Assembly: GCA_030744755.1 (NCBI GenBank)
Contig: JASLPY010000003.1
Location: 116,980-180,979 of the forward strand
Source: Kiritimatiellia bacterium
GTDB taxonomy: Bacteria > Verrucomicrobiota > Kiritimatiellia > UBA8416 > JADHWI01
Direction of reading: 5' to 3'
DNA length: 64,000 nucleotides
Made by a program: the position numbers and the translations under genes
The notes under the pieces: model-generated
Told to the model about the DNA's origin: nothing
Database searches by the model: none
Seen by the model: only the letters and a program-made list of their open reading frames with translations
In this document: positions 17,570-27,514 of the stretch, piece after piece
Numbering within the stretch: the first letter of the stretch is position 1
Layout: every line of letters starts with the position of its first letter

Positions 17570-18259
17570 ATGACAGCACGTGACACACAGAAGACACGGA
17601 AGAAGCGGGTTTTCATCGTAGACGATCATCCCATCGTTCGGAATGGGCTGTCTCTACTGATAAACCAGGAAGATGATCTCGTGGTGTGCGGAGAAGCCAG
17701 TAATGCCGAACAGGCGCTCTCCAGGATCGGCCGGCTCAGGCCTCATCTTGCCATGGTGGACATCTCTTTGCGCGGATCTAACGGGATAGAACTCACAAAA
17801 GCGATTCGCGCATCGGCTCCAAGGACAGCGGTTCTTATGCTGTCCATGCACGACGAAAGCCTTTACACAGAGAGGGCGCTCAGGGCAGGGGCCCGTGGGT
17901 ACGTGATGAAGCAAGAACCGCCGGAAACCGTTCTGGAGGCCATCCGGGAGGTGCTCAGTGGCGGCCTTTATCTCAGCGGCAACATGAAATCCCGTATGCT
18001 GCGAGAGCTCGTGGACGGGGTGCCCTTCGATGAATCAAAAACCGGTATTGAGAAACTCAGCGACCGGGAATTGGAGATCTACGAACTCATAGGCCGGGGG
18101 ATGCCCACCCGTGAAATTGCCGCGTCACTGGGCTTAAGTGTCAAAACTGTTGATACGCACCGCGAGCATATTAAGCAGAAATTAGGCCTGAGGAACGCCA
18201 CAGAGCTGGTACATCATGCCATTCGATGGATGGATGGCGAAATGGATGGCGGCGACTAG
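17570..18259 (+). CDS. NarL/FixJ (LuxR-type) response regulator
   Basis: At 229 residues this is a two-domain response regulator. The receiver begins RVFIVDDHPIVRNGLSLL, with the phospho-acceptor Asp in MVDISLRG and the conserved Lys in YVMKQEPP. The C-terminal LuxR helix-turn-helix is LSDRELEIYELIGRGM...LGLSVKTVDTHREHIKQKLG. The ATG at 17570 is preferred over a GTG at 17543 because the receiver fold begins soon after. No histidine kinase is adjacent; the two hybrid kinases in the window are over 14 kb away. It starts about 50 bases after tRNA-Arg. Confidence 0.92.
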   Translation: MTARDTQKTRKKRVFIVDDHPIVRNGLSLLINQEDDLVVCGEASNAEQALSRIGRLRPHLAMVDISLRGSNGIELTKAIRASAPRTAVLMLSMHDESLYTERALRAGARGYVMKQEPPETVLEAIREVLSGGLYLSGNMKSRMLRELVDGVPFDESKTGIEKLSDRELEIYELIGRGMPTREIAASLGLSVKTVDTHREHIKQKLGLRNATELVHHAIRWMDGEMDGGD

Positions 18260-18349
18260 TATCCACACTTTCAGTGTTCTTCTCTCTTCTTCCCTCGCCC
18301 GTCACGCCACAAGGGACTCTTGTGACCTCTCGCATCTGGCGTTCCGTCT

Positions 18350-18871
18350 CTAGAAAACCACTGGGGCGAACACGTTGTAGTCTTGAAGTTTTTCCCTGCC
18401 GTTGAGGAATGCAAGCTCTACAACAAAGAGGATGTCTGCGATTTTTCCGCCTGCCTGTTCTATCAGCTTGGCAGATGCCGCGGCGGTCCCTCCGGTTGCC
18501 AGCAGGTCGTCTACCAGAGCCACGCGATCACCTTCTTCGAACGCATCCTGGTGAACTGCCAGCGTTGCGGACCCGTATTCCAGATCATAGGTTTCTTCGT
18601 AAGTATTGTACGGAAGCTTGCCCTTCTTGCGGATTGGGACCAAGCCCAGATCCAGACGATCGCACATTGCGCCTGCAAAGAGGAATCCTCGGGCATCTAT
18701 TGCCGCAATCTTCTGAATATCCTGATCCTTGATGCGCTCAACGAGAATATCCACTGTAGCCTTAAAAAGTGCGGGATCCCCCAGGATGGGAGTAATATCT
18801 TTGAATATTATGCCCGGTTTGGGAAAATCTGGAACGTCACGTATTGCCTGCCGGATCTGATCCTCACTCAT
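18350..18871 (-). CDS. apt: Adenine phosphoribosyltransferase
   Basis: The enzyme condenses adenine with PRPP to AMP (purine salvage, cytoplasm). The 173-residue length is typical. Visible are the N-terminal IRDVPDFPKPGIIFKDITP block, AIDARGFLFAGA, the RKKGKLPY flexible loop and the PRPP-binding VALVDDLLATGGTAAA. The ATG at 18871 is preceded by AAGGGGAAG; the longer in-frame extension runs into ppdK and lacks conservation. It lies 40 bases downstream of ppdK on the same strand and may be cotranscribed with it. Confidence 0.96.
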   Translation of the reverse strand: MSEDQIRQAIRDVPDFPKPGIIFKDITPILGDPALFKATVDILVERIKDQDIQKIAAIDARGFLFAGAMCDRLDLGLVPIRKKGKLPYNTYEETYDLEYGSATLAVHQDAFEEGDRVALVDDLLATGGTAAASAKLIEQAGGKIADILFVVELAFLNGREKLQDYNVFAPVVF

Positions 18872-18911
18872 TCTATCTTCCCCTTCTTTCGTTGATTGGT
18901 TCGGGGTTGCC

Positions 18912-21707
18912 CTATTTAGACAAGACTGCGTGCGCTGCCGCGAGACGGGCAATCGGAACCCGGTAGGGGCTGCACGAAACGTAGTTAAGACCCACCTTGT
19001 GGCAGAACGCGACGGATCTCGGCTCGCCTCCGTGCTCGCCACATATACCGAGTTTCAATCCCCTGCGGCTCTTTTTTCCCAACTTAACCGCCGTTTCAAC
19101 CATTCTTCCCACACCTGTTTGATCCAGAACCTGGAACGGATCGTGTTCATAAACGCCATTAGCAACATACTCCCCGAGGAATTTCGCAGCGTCATCACGC
19201 GAGAATCCGCATCCCATCTGGGTGAGGTCATTGGTTCCGAACGAGAAGAACTGGGCTTCCTTTGCTATTTCGTCAGCTGTCATTGCTGCTCGCGGCACTT
19301 CGATCATCGTTCCGATAAGAACCTTGAGTTTCTTCTTCTTTTCTTTCTCCACCATGGCGATGGTTCTCTGGATTATCGCTTTCTGGTGCACAAGCTCGTT
19401 CACGTTGCCGACAAGGGGAACCATGATTTCCGGCTGAGAGCCCTTTACGGCGCAAGCAGCTTCACATATTGCCCTTGTCTGCATTTCCGTTACTTCCGGA
19501 TACGTCATGCCCAGCCGGCAGCCCCGGTGGCCAAGCATCGGGTTGAATTCATGAAGAGACTCCACAAGCTGCTTGATCTGTGCCGGTTTTACTCCCATCG
19601 TTTTTGCCATTTCTTTCTGGCCTGCCGCATCGTGTGGCAGAAACTCATGCAGGGGAGGATCAAGAAGCCGTATCGTGCAGGGCCTCCCTTTCAATGCCCT
19701 GAAAATACCCTTGAAGTCACTGCGCTGCAGGGGAAGAAGGTCGTCAAGCGCCTGGTAGTACTGACTGAGCGGAGCTTCCAGTTTTTTCGCGATAGCCTTC
19801 AGTTCCTCCCCTTCCGCGAGTCCCAGGCTTCTGCGGAGGGTTTTCACTTCTTCGGCCACGAGGATAAGCTTCCTGAATGCAACAATTCTATCGCCTTCAA
19901 AGAACATGTGCTCCGTACGGCACAGGCCGATGCCCTCTGCGCCGAACTTAACGGCAACGGCCGCATCGTGAGGAGTGTCGGCGTTAGTTCGAACGCCGAG
20001 TTTCCGATACTTGTCGGCCAGGGCCATGATCTCGCCGAATGGGCCCGCAAGTTTTGGTTCTACCGTATCAATTTCGTCTTTATAGACCCCACCCGTAGAA
20101 CCGTTGAGCGAGATCCAATCACCCTCGGCGATCGAGTATCTTCCCACGTTCAGCTTCTTCTTCTTATAGTCCATCTCGACGTCACCGGCGCCGGCCACGC
20201 AGCATATGCCCATTCCGCGAGCAACGACGGCTGCGTGAGATGTCATGCCCCCGCGGCTGGTCAGGATTCCCTTCGCAACGGCCATCCCGCCAATATCTTC
20301 AGGGCTGGTTTCGGTACGGCAGAGGATCACGTTCTTGCCCATCTCTGCCCAGAGTTCTGCCTCGTGTGCGCTGAATACAACCTGCCCCGTCGCTGCTCCG
20401 GGTGATGCCGGAAGGCCGGTTGTGAGCTTGTTTGCCTTATCTTCAGCAGCCTTGATGAATACGGGATGGAGAAGCTGGTCCAGCGAGGACGGGTCAACGC
20501 GAAGGACGGCCTCCTTCTCAGTTATCAGGCCTTCTTTCACAAGGTCCGTGGCTATTTTGACAGCCGCAGCCGCGGTTCTCTTCCCATTCCTTGTCTGAAG
20601 CATGTACAGCTTACCGTTCTCGATGGTGAATTCGAGGTCCTGCATATCCAGGTAGTGCTTCTCGAGTCTCACGCGGAAGCGGTCCAGACGTTTGAATACC
20701 TTGGGCATGGTCTCTTCCAACGAAGGATACTGTTGTTTGCGGTCTTTTTCGCGTATCCCCTGGGACTTCGCCCATTCTTTCGAACCCTTGATTGTGATCT
20801 GTTGTGGTGTCCTGATTCCGGCGACGACATCTTCGCCCTGTGCGTTTATGAGATATTCGCCGTAGAAGTACCTGTTTTCACCGGTTGAAGGATCTCTTGT
20901 GAAGGCGACTCCCGTCGCCGAATTGTTCCCGGAGTTTCCAAACACCATGGCTTGTACGTTTACGGCGGTGCCAAGAAGCCCCCTGATTTCATTCAGTTGC
21001 CTGTACTTAATCGCCCGCGGGTTGTTCCATGAGCCGAAAACCGCGTCGATGCCGGCAAATAGTTGTTCCATCGGGTCCGAGGGAAAATCCTTGCCGGTGT
21101 CACGCTTAACAACCGCCTTGTAGCGTGAGATGACCATTTTGAGATCATCAACGCCCAGATCTGTATCGAGTTTGACGCGCTTTTTCTTCTTAACCGCATC
21201 GAGTTCCGCCTCGAAATCGTGATGTGGTACTCCCATAACAACGTCACCGAACATCTGGATGAAGCGCCTGTACGAATCCATAACAAAACGCTCGTTTCCT
21301 GAACGCTTTATGAGAATCCCGGCCGTTTCTTCGTTCATCCCGAGATTAAGGACCGTATCCATCATCCCGGGCATCGACACGGCGGCTCCGGAGCGAACGG
21401 AGAGGAGGAGTGGGTTCTTGCCCTTCCCGAAAGTCTTTCCCGTTTCCTTTTCCAGCTTTGCCAGGGTTTTCTCTACTTCTTCCCTTATGAGTTCGAAGAA
21501 CTTCTTCTTGCCCAGCTTGTAGTACTCGTTGCAGGCTTCGGTTGTGAGCGTGAATCCGGCAGGAACAGGAAGGCCCAGGTCTGCCATTTCGGCCAGGTTG
21601 GCGCCTTTGCCGCCGAGAAGCTCTTTCATCTTGGCCTTGCCCTCTGATTTTCCTCCTCCGAAGAAGTAAACGTATTTCGCCTTCTTAGTCTTTGCTCGTG
21701 CTGCCAT
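18912..21707 (-). CDS. ppdK: Pyruvate, phosphate dikinase
   Basis: The 931-residue enzyme interconverts pyruvate + ATP + Pi and PEP + AMP + PPi. The N-terminal ATP-grasp part starts YFFGGGKSEG and GGKGANLAEM. The swivelling phosphohistidine domain has GGMTSHAAVVARGMG, and the C-terminal TIM barrel has the PEP-site GTNDLTQM and the catalytic Cys889 in CGEHGGEP. The N-terminus carries a short Lys-rich extension (ARAKTKKAK). The gene is divergent from transketolase, with about 400 bases between. With tkt it suggests active central carbon metabolism, possibly PPi-linked glycolysis. Family identification is certain. Confidence 0.97.
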   Translation of the reverse strand: MAARAKTKKAKYVYFFGGGKSEGKAKMKELLGGKGANLAEMADLGLPVPAGFTLTTEACNEYYKLGKKKFFELIREEVEKTLAKLEKETGKTFGKGKNPLLLSVRSGAAVSMPGMMDTVLNLGMNEETAGILIKRSGNERFVMDSYRRFIQMFGDVVMGVPHHDFEAELDAVKKKKRVKLDTDLGVDDLKMVISRYKAVVKRDTGKDFPSDPMEQLFAGIDAVFGSWNNPRAIKYRQLNEIRGLLGTAVNVQAMVFGNSGNNSATGVAFTRDPSTGENRYFYGEYLINAQGEDVVAGIRTPQQITIKGSKEWAKSQGIREKDRKQQYPSLEETMPKVFKRLDRFRVRLEKHYLDMQDLEFTIENGKLYMLQTRNGKRTAAAAVKIATDLVKEGLITEKEAVLRVDPSSLDQLLHPVFIKAAEDKANKLTTGLPASPGAATGQVVFSAHEAELWAEMGKNVILCRTETSPEDIGGMAVAKGILTSRGGMTSHAAVVARGMGICCVAGAGDVEMDYKKKKLNVGRYSIAEGDWISLNGSTGGVYKDEIDTVEPKLAGPFGEIMALADKYRKLGVRTNADTPHDAAVAVKFGAEGIGLCRTEHMFFEGDRIVAFRKLILVAEEVKTLRRSLGLAEGEELKAIAKKLEAPLSQYYQALDDLLPLQRSDFKGIFRALKGRPCTIRLLDPPLHEFLPHDAAGQKEMAKTMGVKPAQIKQLVESLHEFNPMLGHRGCRLGMTYPEVTEMQTRAICEAACAVKGSQPEIMVPLVGNVNELVHQKAIIQRTIAMVEKEKKKKLKVLIGTMIEVPRAAMTADEIAKEAQFFSFGTNDLTQMGCGFSRDDAAKFLGEYVANGVYEHDPFQVLDQTGVGRMVETAVKLGKKSRRGLKLGICGEHGGEPRSVAFCHKVGLNYVSCSPYRVPIARLAAAHAVLSK

Positions 21708-21740
21708 TTCCCGTCTCCCGATTCGTTTCCCGTAATCGCA

Positions 21741-21768
21741 TTGAGATTGCGTTTTTTCGATATATAAT
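21741..21768 (+). promoter_or_regulatory. Candidate sigma-70-type promoter facing transketolase
   Basis: TTGAGA at 21741-21746 and a perfect TATAAT at 21763-21768 are separated by 16 bases. It points toward tkt, which starts about 345 bases downstream, so the transcript would have a long leader. The rest of the 21708-22114 gap holds a run of nine G at about 21812 and no convincing gene. Confidence 0.5.
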
Positions 21769-22114
21769 GCGCGCCGACTGTATCAGACACCGCACCCATG
21801 TCAAGAAAACGGGGGGGGGTTGATTCTCCCGCGTTGAACCACTTTTGTTCCGAAAATGTGGTCGACGGTCCGCCACCGTTTGTCGCGCATTTTCTTACTT
21901 GCCCTTCTGGAATTTCTTTTATCCATTCTGAAGTTGAATCGCCCATTCATCCGTTGCGTCTTACAGTGGCCGTTTCCCGCCAAAGGCTTTCGCTTCTGCT
22001 TTTGTTTGAATTCTCGTTCAGTTCTGACTATGGTGCAGCCTGAAAGTGATTTTGGTGGTACCCGTGTATCACCTCTCGTTAACCAAACATAATGGATTTC
22101 TTCTGGAGGCTCCC

Positions 22115-24136
22115 ATGGCACCAAAGATTACAGTGGAAGATCTTTCACTCTCGGCAAATACGATTCGTGGCCTCGCCATCGATGGCGTGCAAAAGGCTAA
22201 TTCCGGTCATCCGGGAATGCCCATGGGCATGGCAGATGTTGCTGCCGTGCTTTTCCTTCGTTTCCTGGAGCATTCGCCCGCCAATCAAGGATGGATGGAT
22301 CGCGATCGTTTCGTATTGTCCGCTGGGCACGGTTCTATGCTTCTCTACAGCCTGCTTCATCTCTCCGGCTATGACCTTCCCCTCTCCGAGCTCCAGGCCT
22401 TTCGACAGAGCGACAGCCTCACCCCGGGACACCCGGAGGCCGGTCACACTCCCGGCGTAGAGACGACAACCGGGCCCCTGGGCCAGGGATGCGGCAATGC
22501 CGTGGGCATGGCGCTGGCCGAACAGATGCTTGCCGCGCGTTTCAACACCGATGGCTTTAGCCCGGTGGATCATTACACGTATGTTATTGCCGGCGACGGC
22601 GATCTCATGGAAGGCTTAAGCCATGAAGCATTCTCGCTGGCCGGTCACCTGGGGCTAAACAAGCTCATCCTTTTCTACGACAGCAATCACATCACGATCG
22701 AGGGGGCGACCGACCTGGCCTACAGTGACAACGTGAAGAAGCGTTTCCAGGGTTACAATTGGAATGTTCTCGAAACAGATGCCCATGATTACGAAGCTAT
22801 CGAAAAGGTGATTCGTCGTGCCCGCCGTGAGAAATCAAGGCCCACGATCATTGTCTGTCACTCCCGAATCGGCAAAGGAAGTCCAAACAAGGAAGGCACC
22901 GCATCTTCTCACGGAGAACCGCTGGGTGCCGAGGAAATACTACTCACCAAGAGAAACCTGGGTCTCCCCGAAGACCAGGATTTCTACGTTCCGGAAGCCG
23001 TTCGTGAAGTTTTCACCCGAAGAACAAAATCTCTTGATCGCAAAGCGAGAAAGTGGGAGCGCGAGCTCAAAAACTACTTTGACGCCAACCCTGAAAAAGG
23101 CGAGCAGTGGAAGACGTTTGTAGATGACGTTCTGCCTGCGAATCTGGAAGAGCTCGTTCCCCTGTTCGACCCCGATACGGCAATGGCCACACGCTCAGCC
23201 GGAGGCAAAGTCATACAGAGCATGGCCGCCGTGGTGCCCCAACTCGTTGGCGGTTCTGCAGACCTGGCCCCGAGCACGAAGACTCTTATAAACGATGCCG
23301 GCGATGTTGGCCCCGGCAGCTTTAGCGGCCGCAACCTGCATTTCGGAATTCGCGAGCATGCAATGGCCGCGATGATGAACGGCATGGCGCTTCATGGTGG
23401 TTTTCGCGTGTTCGGCGCTACGTTCTTCGTGTTCCTCGATTACTGTAGGCCCTCTGTCAGGCTTGCGGCACTCATGGGGCTGCCGGTGATTTACGTGTTC
23501 ACGCATGACAGTTTCTTTGTGGGTGAAGATGGGCCGACACATCAGCCCGTCGAACAGCTCGCCAGCTTGCGCTGTATCCCTAACGTGACAGCGATAAGGC
23601 CGGCCGATCCTACCGAAACGGCAGCGGCATGGGTTGCTGCACTTAGAAATCAGGACGGTCCTACCGCACTTCTCCTTACCCGACAGAATCTTCCCGTGAT
23701 TGACAGGACAAGGTACGCCCCTGCCGCGGGAGTCCATCAAGGCGCTTATGTTCTCTGCCAGACGACAGAAGGGGATGTCGATGTTCTTCTTATGGCTTCC
23801 GGATCCGAAATCGAAGTGGCGCTTAATGCCGCGCAGGAACTTGCCGCTGACCTTAACGTGCGCGTCGTCAGTATGCCCTCGTGGGAGCTTTTTGAAAAGC
23901 AGTCGGAATCCTATCGAAATGCAACCATCCTGCCATCCTGTAAGATAAAGGTTGCCATCGAAGCCGGCTCGGCAATGGGTTGGGAGAAATATATAGGCGA
24001 GGACGGGAAGGCCATCTGTCTTAATCATTTTGGCGCATCTGCCCCATACAAGGTTTTGTCAGAAAAGTTCGGCTTCTCCGTCTCTAACGTAGTGTCTACC
24101 GTGCGCGGAATGATTGCCGCGCGGGATGTTCAGTAA
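22115..24136 (+). CDS. tkt: Transketolase
   Basis: This 673-residue thiamine-diphosphate enzyme transfers two-carbon units in the pentose phosphate pathway. Motifs are ANSGHPGMPMGMAD at the N-terminus, HTPGVETTTGPLGQG, the ThDP/Mg site GDGDLMEG with N in the following helix, FGIREHAMAA, and HDSFFVGEDGPTHQPVEQL of the pyrimidine-binding domain. GGAGG lies six bases before the ATG at 22115, so I reject the longer frame starting at 22046. It precedes murA by 57 bases on the same strand, so the two may share a transcript. Confidence 0.97.
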   Translation: MAPKITVEDLSLSANTIRGLAIDGVQKANSGHPGMPMGMADVAAVLFLRFLEHSPANQGWMDRDRFVLSAGHGSMLLYSLLHLSGYDLPLSELQAFRQSDSLTPGHPEAGHTPGVETTTGPLGQGCGNAVGMALAEQMLAARFNTDGFSPVDHYTYVIAGDGDLMEGLSHEAFSLAGHLGLNKLILFYDSNHITIEGATDLAYSDNVKKRFQGYNWNVLETDAHDYEAIEKVIRRARREKSRPTIIVCHSRIGKGSPNKEGTASSHGEPLGAEEILLTKRNLGLPEDQDFYVPEAVREVFTRRTKSLDRKARKWERELKNYFDANPEKGEQWKTFVDDVLPANLEELVPLFDPDTAMATRSAGGKVIQSMAAVVPQLVGGSADLAPSTKTLINDAGDVGPGSFSGRNLHFGIREHAMAAMMNGMALHGGFRVFGATFFVFLDYCRPSVRLAALMGLPVIYVFTHDSFFVGEDGPTHQPVEQLASLRCIPNVTAIRPADPTETAAAWVAALRNQDGPTALLLTRQNLPVIDRTRYAPAAGVHQGAYVLCQTTEGDVDVLLMASGSEIEVALNAAQELAADLNVRVVSMPSWELFEKQSESYRNATILPSCKIKVAIEAGSAMGWEKYIGEDGKAICLNHFGASAPYKVLSEKFGFSVSNVVSTVRGMIAARDVQ

Positions 24137-24193
24137 GCTTGAATTTCTGACAATGCTGCCATCGCTGGCATGCGGAATTGAAGCAGGTAACCT

Positions 24194-25474
24194 ATGTCTC
24201 GTTTCATCATTCATGGCGGGAAAAAACTCACCGGCACACATCGAACACCCGGGAATAAGAACGCGGCTCTCCCCATGCTTGCCGCGTGTCTTCTCACAGA
24301 TGAACCGGTCCGCCTTTCAAACATTCCTCTGATCGATGATGTGCGCACCATGCTTAGCATCCTGGATGATCTAGGCGTTACGATAGATCTTCACGGGCAC
24401 ACTGTTTCGCTCTGTGCAAAAGGTCTGCGTAAGCGCCGGCTCAATCCTGATCTTTGCCGAAAGGCCCGTTCCTCCATCCTCTTCGCAGGCCCCATGGCTG
24501 CGCGCTTCGGCAGGGTTACCCTTTTCCCGCCCGGGGGCGATCTTATCGGCCGACGGCCCATTGACACTCATCTTTCCGCTCTTCGCTCCCTCGGGATATC
24601 CATGCAGGGAAAAGACCGTTATATGTTTCTCCGCCGCGACCTTAAAGGGGCGAAAATCCTTCTGGACGAAGCCAGCGTCACGGCTACGGAGAACGCAATT
24701 ATGGCCGCAGCCCTGGCTCCGGGCAAGACGACGATTTTCAACGCGGCCTGTGAACCTCACGTGCAGGAGTTGTGTCACTTACTAAATAAAATGGGTGCTC
24801 ATATTTCCAATATTGGAACCAACTTCCTCAGAATCCGCGGTGTCGACAAGCTCCATGGCGTGCGGCACAGGATTGAGCCTGACTACATTGATACCGTCAG
24901 TTTCATGGCGGCCGCCGCCGTGACCGAGGGTTCTCTTCGAATCAGTAATGTGCCGCACCACGCTCTTGATATCATTGCGCGCCCTTTGCAGCGGATGGGA
25001 CTTCGCTGGACGCTTGAGGATCGCGAACTCGTTCTCCCCCCGGGGCAGAAGCTGCGCATACGAAACGATTTCGGGTCGGCTATTCCTAAAACAGAGGATG
25101 GTGTATGGCCGAGCTTTCCGTCCGACCTCATGAGCGTTGCAATTGTCACGGCCACACAGGCACGCGGAACGATGCTCTTCTTCGAGAAGATGTTCGAAAG
25201 CCGTATGTACTTTGTTGACAGGCTGATAGAGATGGGTGCGCGCGTTGTGCAATGCGACCCGCACAGGGTTGTAGTTTCGGGGCCGGCCCGGCTACACGGG
25301 ACTCACTTGTCCAGCCCGGATATTCGTGCCGGAATGGCCTTGCTGATCGCCGCACTGTGCGCCAAAGGTGAGAGTGTAATCGATAACGCCCAGGTGATTG
25401 ACCGCGGTTATGAGCGCATTGATCTCAGGCTCAGGGCCCTGGGCGCGGATATCGAAAGAGTAAACCCACCCTGA
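24194..25474 (+). CDS. murA: UDP-N-acetylglucosamine 1-carboxyvinyltransferase with Asp in the Cys115 position
   Basis: MurA transfers enolpyruvate from PEP to UDP-GlcNAc, the first committed step of peptidoglycan synthesis. The 426-residue protein keeps Lys22-Asn23 (GNKNAALPML), the Arg pair in GRRPIDTH, the substrate Asp in FPSDLM and RAGMALLIAAL. In the mobile loop where most MurA proteins have GGCxIGxRP, this one reads GGDLIGRRP: Asp116 replaces the catalytic/fosfomycin-target Cys. The same natural exchange is known in Chlamydia and Mycobacterium and gives intrinsic fosfomycin insensitivity. The gene follows tkt by 57 bases. Confidence 0.95.
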   Translation: MSRFIIHGGKKLTGTHRTPGNKNAALPMLAACLLTDEPVRLSNIPLIDDVRTMLSILDDLGVTIDLHGHTVSLCAKGLRKRRLNPDLCRKARSSILFAGPMAARFGRVTLFPPGGDLIGRRPIDTHLSALRSLGISMQGKDRYMFLRRDLKGAKILLDEASVTATENAIMAAALAPGKTTIFNAACEPHVQELCHLLNKMGAHISNIGTNFLRIRGVDKLHGVRHRIEPDYIDTVSFMAAAAVTEGSLRISNVPHHALDIIARPLQRMGLRWTLEDRELVLPPGQKLRIRNDFGSAIPKTEDGVWPSFPSDLMSVAIVTATQARGTMLFFEKMFESRMYFVDRLIEMGARVVQCDPHRVVVSGPARLHGTHLSSPDIRAGMALLIAALCAKGESVIDNAQVIDRGYERIDLRLRALGADIERVNPP

Positions 25475-25529
25475 TGATGCAGGGCGGGCGACTAAAGTCC
25501 GTTTACTCTATTCGTCTGCGGCTGGAGTT

Positions 25530-26228
25530 CTATTCGCCTTCTCTTTCTTCATCCCTTTCACCGCCACCTTCGTCACGCTTTTCGCGTGGTTCACGCTCAC
25601 GGCGGTGCTCTTTCCCGCGTTCTCTGCCTTCCTTTTCTCGGTCGCCCCCCGGGCCTTTCCCGCGTCGTTCTTCTCCGCCGCCTCCCCGGCGGAATCGGTC
25701 ACGCATTCTTTCCTGGACGATTCCTTTGGCTTTCTCCAGCTGTTCACGCGTGAGGATTTTCTTCAGTTCGAGAATGGGTTTGATGCGGAGTTTTGCCAAC
25801 TCAGTATGGATTTTCCCGCTTTTTTCAACGGCAGCCATCACGGCTTCTTCATCGACGGTTTCTGCCATCAGGAGGTTAACCTGGTCCATCCCGGCAATCT
25901 CTTGATCCGCCCTGAGTTGAATTTCTCTCTTCCGTATATCAGTAATCGTGGCACGGATTTTCGTGATCTGCTCTTCTTCCAGACCCATTTCCTCCGCCAT
26001 GTGCGGGTTCATGAGCATGTGCATCATCATGCTTTCCCTGAACAATGTGTTCCCCTGGTGCTGGCCTTGCATTCTTTGCCCGCCTGGGCCACCAGGCCCC
26101 CCGGCTTTGCCACGCTCCATCTGTGGGCGCTCCTGATCATGACGATGATCCTGATCCTGTGCTGTTACGAATACACCCCCTACAACCGATATCACTGCTG
26201 TTAGAATGGCAACTTCCCGCATTCTCAT
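25530..26228 (-). CDS. Spy/CpxP-like periplasmic protein with charged low-complexity tail
   Basis: The 232-residue protein has an N-terminal signal peptide (VAILTAVISVVGGVFVTAQ), a His/Gly-rich segment (PGGPGGQRMQGQHQG), and a helical core with two Spy/CpxP-type LTxxQ-like elements, MGLEEEQITKI and ILTREQLEKAK. The last 60 residues are almost only Arg, Glu, Gly and Lys. Spy/CpxP proteins are periplasmic chaperones or metal-responsive sensors; the Met/His-rich MMMHMLMNPHM stretch could bind metal, which is my inference. It is convergent with murA (56-base gap with a short CCCTG/CAGGG hairpin). Confidence 0.72.
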   Translation of the reverse strand: MRMREVAILTAVISVVGGVFVTAQDQDHRHDQERPQMERGKAGGPGGPGGQRMQGQHQGNTLFRESMMMHMLMNPHMAEEMGLEEEQITKIRATITDIRKREIQLRADQEIAGMDQVNLLMAETVDEEAVMAAVEKSGKIHTELAKLRIKPILELKKILTREQLEKAKGIVQERMRDRFRRGGGGEERRGKGPGGDREKEGRERGKEHRREREPREKRDEGGGERDEEREGE

Positions 26229-26389
26229 TTCCTTCCTCCTTTCGTTCTGGGCCGATGTGCTGTTCCCAAACTACTAAACGCACAGGCGGGTATCTTTATT
26301 GCATCTGGCAGTATCCTTTGATGGAACGACCCCCATTTCGCTTTCGGGTACCACGGTTCGCACGTTCTTCTCCTTGGAAATCGGCCCGC

Positions 26390-27514
26390 CTATACTTCCA
26401 GTCGGCGTTCGCACGGTGCAAGGTAGCGATATCCTCTTGCTGTCACAACGACTGTGTCCTCTATCCGCACCCCGCCGATATGCGGGTAGTAAAGTCCTGG
26501 TTCCACCGTGACTACCTGGTTCTTTCTCAACCTTTCCTCTGAAAAACCAAGCCGTGGCCCTTCGTGAATCTCAAGTCCGACACCGTGTCCAGTGCCATGA
26601 ATGAATCCCACCCGCATGTCTCCATCCAACCTGGTTTCAAATCCCCGCTCCTCCAATTCCCGGGCTGCCGCTTCATGAACCGTCCTGCATTTCACACCCG
26701 GACGTATTTTCGCGAGAGCGGCTGCTTGCGAGGCTTTAACGGCGCGGTACATCTTTTTCAGTTCCGCCGGTGCCCGTCCTCTTACGACTGTCCGCGTAAA
26801 ATCACCCCAATACCCTGTTTCCAAATGCTGTGGGAATATGTCGAGAATCACTGGTTCGCCCGCGAGAACCAATCCATGTCCTTTCTCATGGGGTTCAGCG
26901 GTTTGTCTCCCTGACGAGGCAATAACATCTCTGCAGAAGCAGTTTTCCTTGAGCAACACTGTTGCGATGTGCTGGCGAAGCAACTCTGACGTTACCAGAC
27001 TTCTACGGAAGATCAGCTCGCCATTGGCTTTTATTCTCGATCTAGCAAGGAGATCTTGAACGGACCTAAAACTTTTTACTGCAGCTTCCTGGCACTGTCT
27101 AATACACTTTATCTCGAAGGGTGTCTTCTCCTTCCGCTCAGGGCAGAGTTCCTGTCTTGCAACAGAGACCCCAACCCCCGACCGCTTCAGGCGACGGGCG
27201 ATGCTGTGAGGGAATCGTGAGTCAACAACAACCCTCTTGCCCGCCCACTTTTGTACCAGCTTCACAGCCAGTGCTCCCGTGTCTCCCCATTTCGCTCTTG
27301 GTACCCCCAACATATTGGGTGTCAATAGATTTATACCACTACTTATAGACAACTTCGCCCGTCCATATTCCAATTCGCGAACAACCAACCACATCGTCTG
27401 ACGGCGCTTCAGAAGAAGCACGGCGTCGCCTGCCTGGAACCCTGTCAGGTACCGGATTTCCGGCGTCTCATCTGTGCTCCCCACCATCAGAATTGGCGTT
27501 GTTAATCGCTGCAT
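26390..27514 (-). CDS. M24-family metallopeptidase (Xaa-Pro aminopeptidase-like)
   Basis: The 374-residue protein has an N-terminal creatinase-like domain and a C-terminal pita-bread peptidase. The expected five metal ligands are visible: Asp in VILDIFPQ, Asp in GDFTRTVV, His in HGTGHGVGLEIHEGP, Glu in TVEPGLYY and Glu in GGVRIEDTVVV. It probably removes N-terminal residues before proline in the cytoplasm. GGGAG seven bases before the ATG at 27514 sets the start; a longer frame reaching 27589 lacks support. It is divergent from dnaA. Confidence 0.9.
   Translation of the reverse strand: MQRLTTPILMVGSTDETPEIRYLTGFQAGDAVLLLKRRQTMWLVVRELEYGRAKLSISSGINLLTPNMLGVPRAKWGDTGALAVKLVQKWAGKRVVVDSRFPHSIARRLKRSGVGVSVARQELCPERKEKTPFEIKCIRQCQEAAVKSFRSVQDLLARSRIKANGELIFRRSLVTSELLRQHIATVLLKENCFCRDVIASSGRQTAEPHEKGHGLVLAGEPVILDIFPQHLETGYWGDFTRTVVRGRAPAELKKMYRAVKASQAAALAKIRPGVKCRTVHEAAARELEERGFETRLDGDMRVGFIHGTGHGVGLEIHEGPRLGFSEERLRKNQVVTVEPGLYYPHIGGVRIEDTVVVTARGYRYLAPCERRLEV

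Noticed and set aside
18930..20405. 491-residue open frame antisense to ppdK
   Set aside because: Fully covered by pyruvate phosphate dikinase; Cys/His/Phe-rich composition is what the reverse strand of GC-rich coding DNA gives.
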